Source: an uncultured Alphaproteobacteria bacterium | GTDB taxonomy: Bacteria > Pseudomonadota > Alphaproteobacteria > HIMB59 | Reading direction: 5' to 3' | Length of the DNA: 64,000 nucleotides | Assembly: GCA_902610415.1 (NCBI GenBank) | Contig: CACLVL010000004.1 | Coordinates: 1 to 64,000, forward strand | Part shown: positions 9,409 through 20,082 of the stretch, one piece after another | Layout of the letters: each line of letters begins with the position of its first letter | How positions within the stretch are numbered: the first letter of the stretch is position 1 | Made by a program: the position numbers and the translations under genes | The notes under the pieces: model-generated | Told to the model about the DNA's origin: nothing | The model's input: only the letters and a program-made list of their open reading frames with translations | Database searches by the model: none

Positions 9409-10354
9409 CAGAGTATTCTACTAAAGCTTTTAGATGGTTATGCAGTCCATGATATAAACCTTTCATATCATACCCCCCCTCTAAGACTGAAATTATTGGA
9501 ACATTATTTGCAAACTTTTCCAATATAATTTTTGTCACCCAATAAAAGTCATCATCCTCTAAGTTAATTGAAGCAAGTGGATCCAACTTATGTGCGTCAA
9601 AACCAGCAGAGAAATATATTAAATCAAATTTAGCATCAATTTTATCAACAATATTTTTCCTAAATAGAGATTTAAAGGAGCTTGAGTCACAACCACTATG
9701 TAAAGGGCAATTAAATATATTTCCAACACCAACTTCATTAAATGAACCAGTGCCAGGGTAAAATGGAAATTGATGACTAGAGGCGTAGTAAATATTTGGG
9801 TTATTTTCAAATATATGTTGAGTACCATTTCCATGATGTACATCAAAATCTACAATTAAGATTTTTTTAAATTTCCCAGAGTTTTGTGCATATTGAGCTG
9901 AAATAGCAACATTGTTAAATACACCAAAACCCATTGCTTTATTACTTTCAGCATGATGACCAGGTGGTCTATGAGCACAGAAGAAAACACCCTTGTTTTT
10001 ATTATCTAAAATATAGTTTACTGCATCAACACTTCCACCTACTGCTAACAGGTAACTTTTTAAACTATTTGGACTAGCTATTGTATCAGGATCAAAATAA
10101 GTAAATCCAGAATTTGGAATAGAGTCATAAATGTTATTTACATATTCTAAGTCATGCACTAAAGAAATTATTTTTTTATCAGCAATAGGTGGTTCAATAA
10201 GATTATGTTTTGAATACTTTTCTTTTATTAAATCATTTACAACTTTTATTCTTTCTATGGACTCTGGATGATTACCAGTATCATGATTTTTATACTCTTT
10301 TGAAAAAAATATATTTATCATTTTAAAAGTTTTAATAAAAACTCTTGAAACCAA
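9401..10354 (-). CDS. Histone deacetylase / acetoin utilisation family protein
   Basis: HRPPGHHAE, VDFDVHHGNGTQHIF, SAGFDAHKLDPLA; likely start MINIFFSKEY, internal to the track ORF. Confidence 0.9.
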   Translation of the reverse strand: MVSRVFIKTFKMINIFFSKEYKNHDTGNHPESIERIKVVNDLIKEKYSKHNLIEPPIADKKIISLVHDLEYVNNIYDSIPNSGFTYFDPDTIASPNSLKSYLLAVGGSVDAVNYILDNKNKGVFFCAHRPPGHHAESNKAMGFGVFNNVAISAQYAQNSGKFKKILIVDFDVHHGNGTQHIFENNPNIYYASSHQFPFYPGTGSFNEVGVGNIFNCPLHSGCDSSSFKSLFRKNIVDKIDAKFDLIYFSAGFDAHKLDPLASINLEDDDFYWVTKIILEKFANNVPIISVLEGGYDMKGLYHGLHNHLKALVEYSDE

Positions 10355-10989
10355 TTATAATTTTGAAATTGATATTTTTTAAAGTCTTTCATTATTTCGT
10401 TTAAATTATCTATATAAGGATATTTAATCTTAACTATATCATGCCATCTTTTTATAGTATGGGCTGTAACTTCAGGATGAAATTGAAAACCATAAATATT
10501 TTTATTTTTAATTTTGAAGGAGTCAACATCATACAAGATTCCCTTAGCTAGTAATTCCATATTTTTATTGAAAGAAATACCTTCTGTGTGAAATTGTAAA
10601 AAAAATAAGTTTTTTTTGAAAACTTTGTTATTGTTTTTTAAATTTTTTTTATACCCACACTCAAATTCTTTATTTTTTGATTTTGATATTTTTGATCCAT
10701 AAATTTTTGCAATCAATTGAGCACCTAAACAAATTCCGATAATTGGCTTATTAAGTTTAATTATATATTTTAAAAATTTATACTCATATGCAATAGCCTT
10801 TGACTTACTATTTGCACTCTGTTTACCTCCGTGAAATATAAATAAATCAAATTGATCTAATTCTTTTTTTTTTAAAAAACTTAAATTTTTATAAAAAATT
10901 GTAGAAGTTTGATGATTTTTTTGAAAAAATTTTGAAATAACACTTATATCAGCAACTTCACTATGAATTATTTGCAGTACTCTCTTCAT
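10318..10989 (-). CDS. Class I glutamine amidotransferase-like (GMP synthase-like) protein
   Basis: GICLGAQLIAKIYG nucleophile elbow, GFQFHPEV; probable start MKRVLQIIHSEV. Confidence 0.8.
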   Translation of the reverse strand: MKRVLQIIHSEVADISVISKFFQKNHQTSTIFYKNLSFLKKKELDQFDLFIFHGGKQSANSKSKAIAYEYKFLKYIIKLNKPIIGICLGAQLIAKIYGSKISKSKNKEFECGYKKNLKNNNKVFKKNLFFLQFHTEGISFNKNMELLAKGILYDVDSFKIKNKNIYGFQFHPEVTAHTIKRWHDIVKIKYPYIDNLNEIMKDFKKYQFQNYNWFQEFLLKLLK

Positions 10990-12061
10990 TTTTACTAAAG
11001 TTGATGACTGTACCAAATATTATCGCATAAGAAAGCATTGATGAGCCCCCATAGCTAATAAACGGCAAAGGTATTCCTGTTGGAGGAATTAATTTTATGG
11101 AGGAACCAATATTTATAAATGCTTGCAAACACATCAAAAAACATAAACTAAATATAGTATTTGAAATAAATAAATTTGATGGACTTAAAATAGATTTCCT
11201 TGCTAAAATAAAAAAAACTGGATACAGAAAAGATACAAATAAACCAAATAAAACACCAAATTCTTCAATTAAAATAGCAAATATGAAGTCATTGTGAGAC
11301 TCAGGGATTGAATATTTAAGTTGTCCTTCACCAAGACCTACGCCAAAAATTCCACCTATCTTTATTGCTGATAAACTTTTTGAAACTTGATTATTATCTC
11401 CATCTAGAAAGTTGTCAATTCTGTATGCAACATGATCAAATGAAAAATAAGCAATTAATAAAAAAAACACACCTATAAAGCCCAATAAAATAAAAAGTTT
11501 TAAATTTCTAAAATATAAAATTAAAATTAAAGAAAAAATTGAAATGTATACAAATAAAGTACCTATATCTGGTTGGAGGAGAAGAAGTGTTATGACTAAA
11601 CTAATGATTATAAAACTAATAAATAAATATAGTTTATTATTAGTCTTAATATATAAATAACAAAACCAAGAAAACATACACACAAGTGGCCCTTTGAGTA
11701 ATTCGGATGGTTGTATGGAAAAGAAATTAAAACTTATCCATCTAGTAGCACCTTTAATTTCATATCCAAAAATTGGCACTAAAAATAAAAGAATTGTAAA
11801 AAAAATACACATTATATTTAAAACTTTCCTTAAATCATTCTTTGGAAGCAATGATAAAAATATTAAAACTACTAAAGAAATAGATAAAAAAATTATATGT
11901 TTGAAAATAAGGAGAATTTGATACTCAGTTCCTATTAAAGAATAAATAGCAAGAATACCTATGAATGATAGTATAAATGGTATTATAAAAAGTTTTTTTG
12001 ATAAAACATACCAATTAGATCCTAATAAACTCTTATCATCCCTAAATAATATATTCTTCAA
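10961..12061 (-). CDS. ftsW: Cell-division lipid II flippase/SEDS glycosyltransferase FtsW
   Basis: SEDS protein: GATRWISF..FSIQPSELLK, PTGIPLPFISYGGSSML; position in dcw cluster. Confidence 0.92.
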   Translation of the reverse strand: MKNILFRDDKSLLGSNWYVLSKKLFIIPFILSFIGILAIYSLIGTEYQILLIFKHIIFLSISLVVLIFLSLLPKNDLRKVLNIMCIFFTILLFLVPIFGYEIKGATRWISFNFFSIQPSELLKGPLVCMFSWFCYLYIKTNNKLYLFISFIIISLVITLLLLQPDIGTLFVYISIFSLILILYFRNLKLFILLGFIGVFFLLIAYFSFDHVAYRIDNFLDGDNNQVSKSLSAIKIGGIFGVGLGEGQLKYSIPESHNDFIFAILIEEFGVLFGLFVSFLYPVFFILARKSILSPSNLFISNTIFSLCFLMCLQAFINIGSSIKLIPPTGIPLPFISYGGSSMLSYAIIFGTVINFSKNEESTANNS

Positions 12062-13302
12062 ATCAATACTTTTTTAATAAGTTTATTAAAATGATTTCCA
12101 CGATCTAAATAGTTTTTATAACAGTCAAATGACTCACCTCCTGGTGAGAAAATAACATAATTGTATTTATTAACATGTAAATTTAATCTTAAAAATTTAG
12201 TTAATTCATTAAGATTTATAAATTTGTAATAATTAGAATTAATAAAATTTAAATGATTAATAAATAAATTAGAATTATTGCCAAAAATTAAAACCAATGT
12301 ATTCGAAACATTAAATTTTGAATTCTTTAGTTGTTTTTTTAATTTTCCTCCAAGAATTAATATTTTTCTTGAGCTTTTTATTAAATTATTTTTATAAATA
12401 GCGTTATTTAAATTGGTACACTTACTGTCATTATATATTTTTAAGTTATTTAAATTATAAATAAGTTGATTTCTATATTTTAATTCATTTAGTTCTAAAT
12501 TAGTTTCTATTTTTATTTTTGGATCAATAGTATGAACTAATTTTCTTATAGAATTTAGATTAAGTTCTTTAAGATAATTAACAAAATCTTTTTTTATAGA
12601 TATCCTATCATTAGTAAAAACCAATCTTTTTTTATCTATGTTTAAATATCTTTGATATTTTAAAAATAATTTCTTTGGTAAATACAAACTACTATTCGTA
12701 TGTAATAAATTTTGTATTAGAAATTTTGAATTAATATATTTTTTTATATTGTTATGATAATCTAAGTGATCGCTGAATATATTTGTTATGATTGCATAAT
12801 GTAATTTTAAAAACTTTGCTTTATCTAATTGATATGAACTTAATTCAATAATTAAAATATCAACTTTGGATAAATAATTAATAAGATCTTTATTGTCTAA
12901 AATAGTATTACCAAAGTTTCCAATAATCTCTGCTTTATATTTTTTTGATAGTATCTCCTTTAGATAGCAACAAGTTGAGGATTTACCTTCTGTTCCTGTC
13001 ACACCAATTATTTTCTGTTTGGATAGCTCTAAACTTAAAAAATCCAAGTCGATTAAAATTTTGTTTTTATATTTATATAACAAATGGTCTTTATTAATTT
13101 TTATTGATGGGGAGACAATAAAATAACCATATTCATTGATATTATTAGATAAGTAATCCTTATTAATTGTTTTTTTGTTAGTTGTTTTTTTATAATCATC
13201 ATAAATATTATAATTACAATTTTTGTTACTAAGGTATCTCTCTATTGATTTACCACTTATACCATATCCATATATTAAAAATTTTTTATTTAAGTTTATC
13301 AA
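12058..13302 (-). CDS. murD: UDP-N-acetylmuramoylalanine-D-glutamate ligase
   Basis: GVTGTEGKSSTCCYL, NDSKCTNLNNAI, ILGGK; position in dcw cluster. Confidence 0.88.
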   Translation of the reverse strand: MINLNKKFLIYGYGISGKSIERYLSNKNCNYNIYDDYKKTTNKKTINKDYLSNNINEYGYFIVSPSIKINKDHLLYKYKNKILIDLDFLSLELSKQKIIGVTGTEGKSSTCCYLKEILSKKYKAEIIGNFGNTILDNKDLINYLSKVDILIIELSSYQLDKAKFLKLHYAIITNIFSDHLDYHNNIKKYINSKFLIQNLLHTNSSLYLPKKLFLKYQRYLNIDKKRLVFTNDRISIKKDFVNYLKELNLNSIRKLVHTIDPKIKIETNLELNELKYRNQLIYNLNNLKIYNDSKCTNLNNAIYKNNLIKSSRKILILGGKLKKQLKNSKFNVSNTLVLIFGNNSNLFINHLNFINSNYYKFINLNELTKFLRLNLHVNKYNYVIFSPGGESFDCYKNYLDRGNHFNKLIKKVLI

Positions 13303-14379
13303 TTATCTTATTTTTAGAAGCGATAAAGCTAATAGACAAAAGAGAAAGCTTAATATCCAAAATCTAATCACAATTTTTTGTTCTGAAATACCTTTTTTTT
13401 CGTAATGATGATGCAAGGGTGCCATTAAAAATAACCTTTTTCCTTTAGAAATTTTAAAAAATGTAACTTGAAGCATAACTGAAATTGTTTCAATTACAAA
13501 GAGACCGCCTGCTACAGCCAATACTATTTCCTGTTTTAGTAATATTGAAGTTACAGCTAATGATGCCCCTAAAGATTGAGATCCGGTGTCTCCCATAAAA
13601 ATAGAAGCAGGGCTCGAATTAAACCATAAAAACCCAAGCAATGCTCCAATTGCCGCTGTACAAAAAATTACTATCTCACCAGAGCCTTTCATATAGTTTA
13701 CTAAAAGATATTCAGAAAAATTTATATTACCCAATACATATGCAAATATAGCAAAAGTAAGGAATACAAATATCAAAGGCATAGAGACTAATCCATCTAA
13801 ACCATCTGTTAAATTAGTTGCATTCGTTGAGCCAACAACAATAAGTAAAATTAATACAAAATATAAATAACCAAGTTCAATTGAAACATTTTTTAAGAAA
13901 GGAATACTGAATTTATTTAAATCAAACCCATTATATTTAATTACATAATAAATTATTAATGTGGCTAATAACTGACTAAAGAATTTTGCCTTAGAAGATA
14001 TCCCCTTTTCTAGTTTAACTTTTTGAAAGTCATCAACAAAGCCAATAAGACCAAATAATATTAATGTTAGAATTAATATGTAATTAAAACTTGAGAAATT
14101 TGAAGTCCATAATATTGAGCTTAAAATAATAGAAAACAGTATTAGCACCCCACCCAATGTGGGAGTTCCTTTTTTATGATAATGTGTATCTGGGCCATCA
14201 TTTCTAATAGGTTGCCCACTTGGAAAAATATTTTTTTGAAATCTGATCCAGTAAGGCATTAAAATTATAATTACAAAAAATGAAGTAATTAAAGATAAGC
14301 CTGATCTAAAGGAGATGTAACCAAACAAATTAAAAAAAAACTCTGTATCTTTTAGTGAATATAGTAAGTCACTTAACAT
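13303..14379 (-). CDS. mraY: Phospho-N-acetylmuramoyl-pentapeptide-transferase
   Basis: HYHKKGTPTLGGVLIL, NATNLTDGLDGL, FMGDTGSQSLGA, PLHHHYEKKG. Confidence 0.97.
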   Translation of the reverse strand: MLSDLLYSLKDTEFFFNLFGYISFRSGLSLITSFFVIIILMPYWIRFQKNIFPSGQPIRNDGPDTHYHKKGTPTLGGVLILFSIILSSILWTSNFSSFNYILILTLILFGLIGFVDDFQKVKLEKGISSKAKFFSQLLATLIIYYVIKYNGFDLNKFSIPFLKNVSIELGYLYFVLILLIVVGSTNATNLTDGLDGLVSMPLIFVFLTFAIFAYVLGNINFSEYLLVNYMKGSGEIVIFCTAAIGALLGFLWFNSSPASIFMGDTGSQSLGASLAVTSILLKQEIVLAVAGGLFVIETISVMLQVTFFKISKGKRLFLMAPLHHHYEKKGISEQKIVIRFWILSFLFCLLALSLLKIR

Positions 14380-15667
14380 ATTGTTTTATTAGCCTATCCA
14401 GTTGATTTGATCTTGATCCCATAACAAATACGTTCTTAATACTATCAAATTCTTTATTTAAATACTTAATAGCTGGTATATAATTCTTGTAAAAATTAAA
14501 TTTATTTGATCTTTTCTTAAATTGATAGAATTCTTCTCCAATGAAAATTATTTTTTTTAGATTTAAATTTGTTACCAATTTAATTATTTGTAGGTGAAAA
14601 AAATCGGACTGAACTCCTAATTCTTTCATTGCTCCCAATATGTAAACTTTTTGTTTAATATTCATCTGATTAAATATTAAAATTTGCTTATTAAGTGAAT
14701 ATGGGCTGGCATTATAGCTATGATCGAAGAATATAACTTTTTTGTTCTTTATATAAGTTGAGACTTTATTCCCCCTAGAGTCAATTATAGACTCGTCATA
14801 GAAAAATATATTTAGATTAATTTTCTTCACAATTGCCTTTAAGAATAAAAATGAAATTATAGCTATATTTACACAAAAACCTCCTCTAGATGAGTCGATT
14901 GAATATCTTTTTTTATTTAGTGTAAAATTTACAACATATTTTTTTTTAATTTTTCGAATATTTTTTTTTAAATTATCAACATTTATTAGGTGCACTTTTG
15001 AGTCAATTTTACTCTTAATATAATGAGGGTTATAATTATAGTTGATTACACCTCTTATAAGTCTTTTTGACTTAAATATTTTTAATTTGTTATCTATCAA
15101 CTGATTAAAATTTCTAAAATTTCCAATATGAGAATTTTCGATACCTGTCACTAAGCAATAATGTGGTTGCAAAGTTTTAATTAATTTGGTCATTTCGTTA
15201 GAGAAATTAATACCCAATTCGAATACAGAATAATCGCTGTTTAAATACATATTCATTATAGAAAATTTCAGACCCTGAATATTATTGTAATTCTTATAGG
15301 ATCTATATGTTTTAAAATTATTATTTTTTAAAATATGATAAATATTTTCCTTAAATGTTGTTTTCCCAACAGATCCAGTAATTGCAATAATCTTACCTTT
15401 ATAATTGTCTAATATATATCTGCAAAATTTTTTTATAAATACCTGAGTATCTTTGACATAGACTAATTTAGAGTGATTTGACTTTACATTTACAATCACC
15501 AAAGATGCTTTTTTTTTGAGAGCATCTTTATAATATAAGTTACCATCATTTTTATTTGTTTTTAAACCTATAAAAATATCATTCTCTTTTAAAAGTCTAG
15601 TATCAAAAACTATGTTGCAGTTATATTTTGATTTTAAATCATAAATAATCTTATAAATTTTTTGCAT
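14369..15667 (-). CDS. murF: UDP-N-acetylmuramoyl-tripeptide-D-alanyl-D-alanine ligase
   Basis: AITGSVGKTTFKENI, ELGINFSNEM, FDHSYNASPYS, ILGAMKELG; dcw position. Confidence 0.9.
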   Translation of the reverse strand: MQKIYKIIYDLKSKYNCNIVFDTRLLKENDIFIGLKTNKNDGNLYYKDALKKKASLVIVNVKSNHSKLVYVKDTQVFIKKFCRYILDNYKGKIIAITGSVGKTTFKENIYHILKNNNFKTYRSYKNYNNIQGLKFSIMNMYLNSDYSVFELGINFSNEMTKLIKTLQPHYCLVTGIENSHIGNFRNFNQLIDNKLKIFKSKRLIRGVINYNYNPHYIKSKIDSKVHLINVDNLKKNIRKIKKKYVVNFTLNKKRYSIDSSRGGFCVNIAIISFLFLKAIVKKINLNIFFYDESIIDSRGNKVSTYIKNKKVIFFDHSYNASPYSLNKQILIFNQMNIKQKVYILGAMKELGVQSDFFHLQIIKLVTNLNLKKIIFIGEEFYQFKKRSNKFNFYKNYIPAIKYLNKEFDSIKNVFVMGSRSNQLDRLIKQYVK

Positions 15668-17027
15668 AATTAAATGAGATTACTCTATCATTAAAAATAT
15701 AATTTTTGTCTTTATAGGTTTGTGTGCTCTCATGACCTTTACCAGCTATTATTAAAATACCATCATTTTTTTTAATATAACTTATACCAAATTTAATAGC
15801 GTTTCTTCTATTAGGCACCTCAATTGGATTAAGGGAGTTTTCTATGAGAGTCTTTCTAATCTTTGCAGGATCTTCATTTCTTGGATTATCATCAGTTATA
15901 ATCTGTAAGTTTGTATATTTTGAAATAACTTTAGCTATTTGTGATCTTTTAGTTTTATCTCTATTTCCTCCACATCCAAATACAATTATTATATTTTTAT
16001 TTGACGGCAGTTCTTTTAACAAATTTTCATAAGCATCTTTTGAATGTGCATAATCAATCATTATCACTTTATTCTTTTTGTTAAAAATGATTTCAGATCT
16101 ACCAGGTGGAAATAATGAAGTACTAATTTTTACTGGAAATTGTTTCATGATATGGTGATATAACATTAATATAGTAACTATATTTTTGACCATAAATTTA
16201 TTAAAAGAACTAATATTAAACAAAAAATTGTTTGTAGATATTTGAAATTTATCATTTTTTTTTTGAGTAACAGATATTTTCTTGTTAGACAAGAAGTCAC
16301 CTTGAGTAAATAATTTACTTTTAAAACTTTTAAATTTATTTTTTAATTTATCATCTTGTATGAATAAAACTGAGTTTTTGAGTTTATGATTTTTTATTAA
16401 ATTTACTTTAGCTGAATGGTAATTTTTAATATTTTTGTGGTAATCTAAATGATCTGACTCTAAATTAGTAAGGATAGCATAGTTATACATTAAATTTCCA
16501 ATCCTTCCTGAACTATAACCAATACTAGAAACTTCCATAAAAACAAATTTTACATAATTGTCATTTGCAATTTGAAGTAAATTTAGTAATTCAAAATATG
16601 ATGGTGTAGTGTTATTTAGTTTTTTTATTTTTTTGGAATTGATATAGAAGCCTAATGTACCAATGTAGCAAGACTTAATCCTATTGATATTAAACAATTT
16701 ATTTGCACCATATGCTATTGAAGTTTTACCATTTGTACCCGTTACAAAAATAATTTTAAGAGTATTAATATTATAAAAAATTTTAGCTATATTCTGTAAA
16801 TCTTTTTGATTTTTATAAAAAAAGAAATTGATTATTTTCTTTTCATTATCTTTTTTGAATTTAATATTGCAAATAATAAATTTACAATTTTTTTTTATTG
16901 CTAATTTTTTATAATTAATAAATTTACTATTATTATTACTCTTAAATAAAAAAATAGACTTTTTATTGCATTCTTGCCAATTAGTAACAATTTTATAACC
17001 TTTGTCTTTTAAATCATCTAAATTCAT
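15651..17027 (-). CDS. murE: UDP-N-acetylmuramoyl-tripeptide synthetase (meso-DAP type motif)
   Basis: FVTGTNGKTSIAYG, MEVSSIGYSSGR, IDYAHSKDAYEN, TDDNPRNEDP (DNPR motif typical of meso-DAP-adding MurE). Confidence 0.92.
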   Translation of the reverse strand: MNLDDLKDKGYKIVTNWQECNKKSIFLFKSNNNSKFINYKKLAIKKNCKFIICNIKFKKDNEKKIINFFFYKNQKDLQNIAKIFYNINTLKIIFVTGTNGKTSIAYGANKLFNINRIKSCYIGTLGFYINSKKIKKLNNTTPSYFELLNLLQIANDNYVKFVFMEVSSIGYSSGRIGNLMYNYAILTNLESDHLDYHKNIKNYHSAKVNLIKNHKLKNSVLFIQDDKLKNKFKSFKSKLFTQGDFLSNKKISVTQKKNDKFQISTNNFLFNISSFNKFMVKNIVTILMLYHHIMKQFPVKISTSLFPPGRSEIIFNKKNKVIMIDYAHSKDAYENLLKELPSNKNIIIVFGCGGNRDKTKRSQIAKVISKYTNLQIITDDNPRNEDPAKIRKTLIENSLNPIEVPNRRNAIKFGISYIKKNDGILIIAGKGHESTQTYKDKNYIFNDRVISFNYAKNL

Positions 17028-18490
17028 TAAATATCTGTGCTTTTAGTATTAATTATAGATAAGTCCAAATACATATAAATCTCTTTTAAAAGATTGTAGA
17101 AAGTCGGTTTAACAGTATTACCAGCTGTCATGTATTTACCATATTTTTCTTTTGGGTTTTGCATAAACGTAAAATTTAAATATTTTGGATTATTGTATGG
17201 AAAGAAACTTATATAAGTAACATTTTGAAATTTTTCATTGTCTGAAATAATTTGATCTGCAGTACCAGTTTTGCCAGCCACTAAAAAGTTTTTATATAAA
17301 TCGTTGTTAGTTTCATTTGCGTAAAATAATAATTTATTAATGGTATTTGAAATTTTGTTATATTTATTTTCCTTTTGTTTTTCTTGTTTTTCAAAAGAAG
17401 CCTCAAAATTTTCTCTTCCAGTAATTATTTTTCCATATGCATTTATTAATTGTATTGGAGAAATTGATAAACCGTAGCCATAGGGAATATTATCACAATA
17501 ACTCCCTCTAAAATTATTAATAGTTGGTTCAACAGATTTCATACCAAGACCAATATAATTTGATTTTAGTAGTCCTATTTGATCTAAATCAAATTTAAAT
17601 TCATTTTGACAATCTAAATTTCTCCTAATTAAAATTGCTCCCCTATTAGAGGATTTTTTTAAAATATCTGCTACTTGCATAGGAATTTTACTATTCCTTG
17701 GGAAGTCATTAATTGCTTTATTTCCAATATAAACAGGTTGATCGACATCAAAGTATTCATTTAGATCTATTTTTTGGTTTTTTAAAGCAGAATAAACTGT
17801 AAATGTTTTAAAAACAGATCCAAAATCAAATTTAAGATCTTTCAATGGTAATAAAGTTTGATCAAATCTATTAATTTCTCTGTTATCTAAAAAAACATTA
17901 CTGACTATTTCCTCGCTACTTAAATCAATTAAAACATTCATAGCGTAATCTGGATTTAAATTTATGGTGTCATTATATAAAGAGTCATATATTTTTTTTT
18001 GTAACCGAATATCTAAAGACAAATCAACATCATTATTATTTTTATCTATAAATTTTTCGATTAAAGATACACCTTGATGATCAATATTTGTATGTCCAAT
18101 CATATTATTTATAATAGAGCTGTAGGGATATTTTCTAGTAAGGATTTTTTCATATTTAATATATGGGTCTCCTTTATATATTGACTCTAAGATATTTTTA
18201 AGCGGGACATTTCTTTTTAAATATTTTACATTATTCTTTATATTTTTTACTGAATAATTGTAGTCAGAGTATGCTAAAGTATTCTTATTATAATCATAGA
18301 TAGTGGGTAATGCATTAAGACTTGTATCACTTACACTTGATAAATAACTATTACTATTATCAAGACTCAAAAATATTAGTCGGGTAAAAATAGCAATAAA
18401 AAGGAATAAAATAGTTAAAATAAAAAAATTGTAATAGTTTTTCGTTTTAGATAGTAGTTTATAATCTGTCTCACTACTTAGATTGAACAT
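17027..18490 (-). CDS. ftsI: Peptidoglycan D,D-transpeptidase FtsI (PBP3)
   Basis: SVFK (SxxK), SSNRGAI (SxN), AGKTGTAD (KTG); between ftsL and murE. Confidence 0.92.
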   Translation of the reverse strand: MFNLSSETDYKLLSKTKNYYNFFILTILFLFIAIFTRLIFLSLDNSNSYLSSVSDTSLNALPTIYDYNKNTLAYSDYNYSVKNIKNNVKYLKRNVPLKNILESIYKGDPYIKYEKILTRKYPYSSIINNMIGHTNIDHQGVSLIEKFIDKNNNDVDLSLDIRLQKKIYDSLYNDTINLNPDYAMNVLIDLSSEEIVSNVFLDNREINRFDQTLLPLKDLKFDFGSVFKTFTVYSALKNQKIDLNEYFDVDQPVYIGNKAINDFPRNSKIPMQVADILKKSSNRGAILIRRNLDCQNEFKFDLDQIGLLKSNYIGLGMKSVEPTINNFRGSYCDNIPYGYGLSISPIQLINAYGKIITGRENFEASFEKQEKQKENKYNKISNTINKLLFYANETNNDLYKNFLVAGKTGTADQIISDNEKFQNVTYISFFPYNNPKYLNFTFMQNPKEKYGKYMTAGNTVKPTFYNLLKEIYMYLDLSIINTKSTDI

Positions 18491-18770
18491 AATTGACCTT
18501 TATTATTGTAAAGCCATCAAATTCATTTCTGTCAAATTTAATAATTTTTTTATTTTCTGCATAATCGTAATTATTTAATTCATTAATTTGTAATTGATTA
18601 ATTTCTTTTGTAAGTAGTATTTCTTTATTTATAAAGTTCTGGTAATCATTATTGTAATTTATTTTTAAATATTTCAAGTCACTTTCAATTATTTTTGTTT
18701 GATTTTTAAAACTTAAAAATAAAATAATAAACATAAACAACAAAAAAAATTTAGAAATATGATTTATCAA
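18474..18770 (-). CDS. ftsL: Putative cell division protein FtsL
   Basis: Short protein with N-terminal TM, located between rsmH and ftsI; weak sequence signature, synteny-based. Confidence 0.7.
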   Translation of the reverse strand: MINHISKFFLLFMFIILFLSFKNQTKIIESDLKYLKINYNNDYQNFINKEILLTKEINQLQINELNNYDYAENKKIIKFDRNEFDGFTIIKVNYVQSK

Positions 18771-19669
18771 TTTATAAACTTTCCTACTCTCAATTTTGCA
18801 GATCTTGATCTGTTGTTTTCAATTAACTCTAATTTCGATGGGGTTAATGGCTTTTTTGTAAGAATCTCAAAACCCCAATCTTTATTATTTTGAAAAATAT
18901 TATTTTTCTTAACTTTATTGTCCTTGAAGTAATTTTTAACTATACGATCTTCTAAACTATGGAACGAAATTATTGCTAAGTAAGCTTCATTGTCTAAAAA
19001 ATCATGTACTTTTTTTAAGAATATTTCTAGATTTTCTAGTTCATTATTAGACTCAATTCTTAGTGCCTGAAATGCTTGAGTTGCAAAGTGTATTTTTTTT
19101 GATCTAAAATTAACACCACTTTCTCTCAAAACCTCTATGAATTCGAAGTTGGTATTGATTTTCTTTATAGATCTCTGATTTATGATAAACTTAGCTAATT
19201 TTTCAGCTTGTTTAATTTCACCATAAACATAAAAGACTCTCTTAAGTTCGTCCATATTGTAATAATTAATTATTTTATGTGCATTTAAATCACCACCTAG
19301 ATAATTCATATTTAAATCTGAATTTATTTTAAAAGATAATCCAATACTATCATCGTCTAACTGATTAGACGAAAACCCAAGATCTAATAATATAAAGTTA
19401 AATTTTTTTGTATCTAAATTTAATAAATCTAAATTTTTAAAGTTATTTTTATAAAAAAATATATTAGGAAAATTTTTTTTTAATTGATTTGCAATAATTG
19501 AAGAACTGTCATCTTGGTCAATTGCAGTTACAAAATGTCCATCTTCTAGAAATTTTTTAGAGTGCCCTCCTCCTCCAAATGTACAATCTAAAATAGAAAG
19601 ATTTTTCTTTCTATAAATGAATGATAGAATCTCATTTGTCATAATAGGTATGTGTTGATCTGTGATCAT
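18767..19669 (-). CDS. rsmH: 16S rRNA (cytosine1402-N4)-methyltransferase
   Basis: HIPIMTNEIL, LDCTFGGGGHSKKFL, ISFHSLEDRIVKNYF. Confidence 0.96.
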   Translation of the reverse strand: MITDQHIPIMTNEILSFIYRKKNLSILDCTFGGGGHSKKFLEDGHFVTAIDQDDSSSIIANQLKKNFPNIFFYKNNFKNLDLLNLDTKKFNFILLDLGFSSNQLDDDSIGLSFKINSDLNMNYLGGDLNAHKIINYYNMDELKRVFYVYGEIKQAEKLAKFIINQRSIKKINTNFEFIEVLRESGVNFRSKKIHFATQAFQALRIESNNELENLEIFLKKVHDFLDNEAYLAIISFHSLEDRIVKNYFKDNKVKKNNIFQNNKDWGFEILTKKPLTPSKLELIENNRSRSAKLRVGKFIN

Positions 19670-20082
19670 TTAAATTTTGCTCTTGAATTTTTTTTATGAC
19701 TCTCGCCTAATTTTTTTTCCCAAATTTCAAAATGATTTCCCTTTCCTATAAATATTAATTCTTTTGATAATTTTGAAAATTTTTGTAATTGTTCTTTAAC
19801 AATAAATCGACCTTCTTTATCTATATTTATTTCCTCTAATTCCGAGAGTATTGCAGCTTTAAAATGATCATTTTTTTTTGAAAAAAAATCCTCCTCATCA
19901 AAGGTTTTGATTAGTGCGTTAATTTTTGAAGATAAGTGTACTTCCAAACATTCATATTTAAGACTTTTAAATACATATATTTTTTCTTTGGAAATACTAA
20001 TTGTTGATCTATAAGAAGATGGTATAGCTATTCTATTTTTGGAGTCTAAAATTCCATAGAAAGAAGATAAAAACATGATCAT
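19666..20082 (-). CDS. mraZ: Transcriptional regulator MraZ
   Basis: FYGILDSKNRIAIPSSYR plus second AbrB-like repeat; start may be the second Met (ATG at 20074..20076, MFLSSFYG). Confidence 0.88.
   Translation of the reverse strand: MIMFLSSFYGILDSKNRIAIPSSYRSTISISKEKIYVFKSLKYECLEVHLSSKINALIKTFDEEDFFSKKNDHFKAAILSELEEINIDKEGRFIVKEQLQKFSKLSKELIFIGKGNHFEIWEKKLGESHKKNSRAKFK

Noticed and set aside
9619-9846. 75-aa alternative-frame ORF within the HDAC gene
   Set aside because: Same strand, different frame inside a conserved CDS; low-complexity hydrophobic translation, no support.
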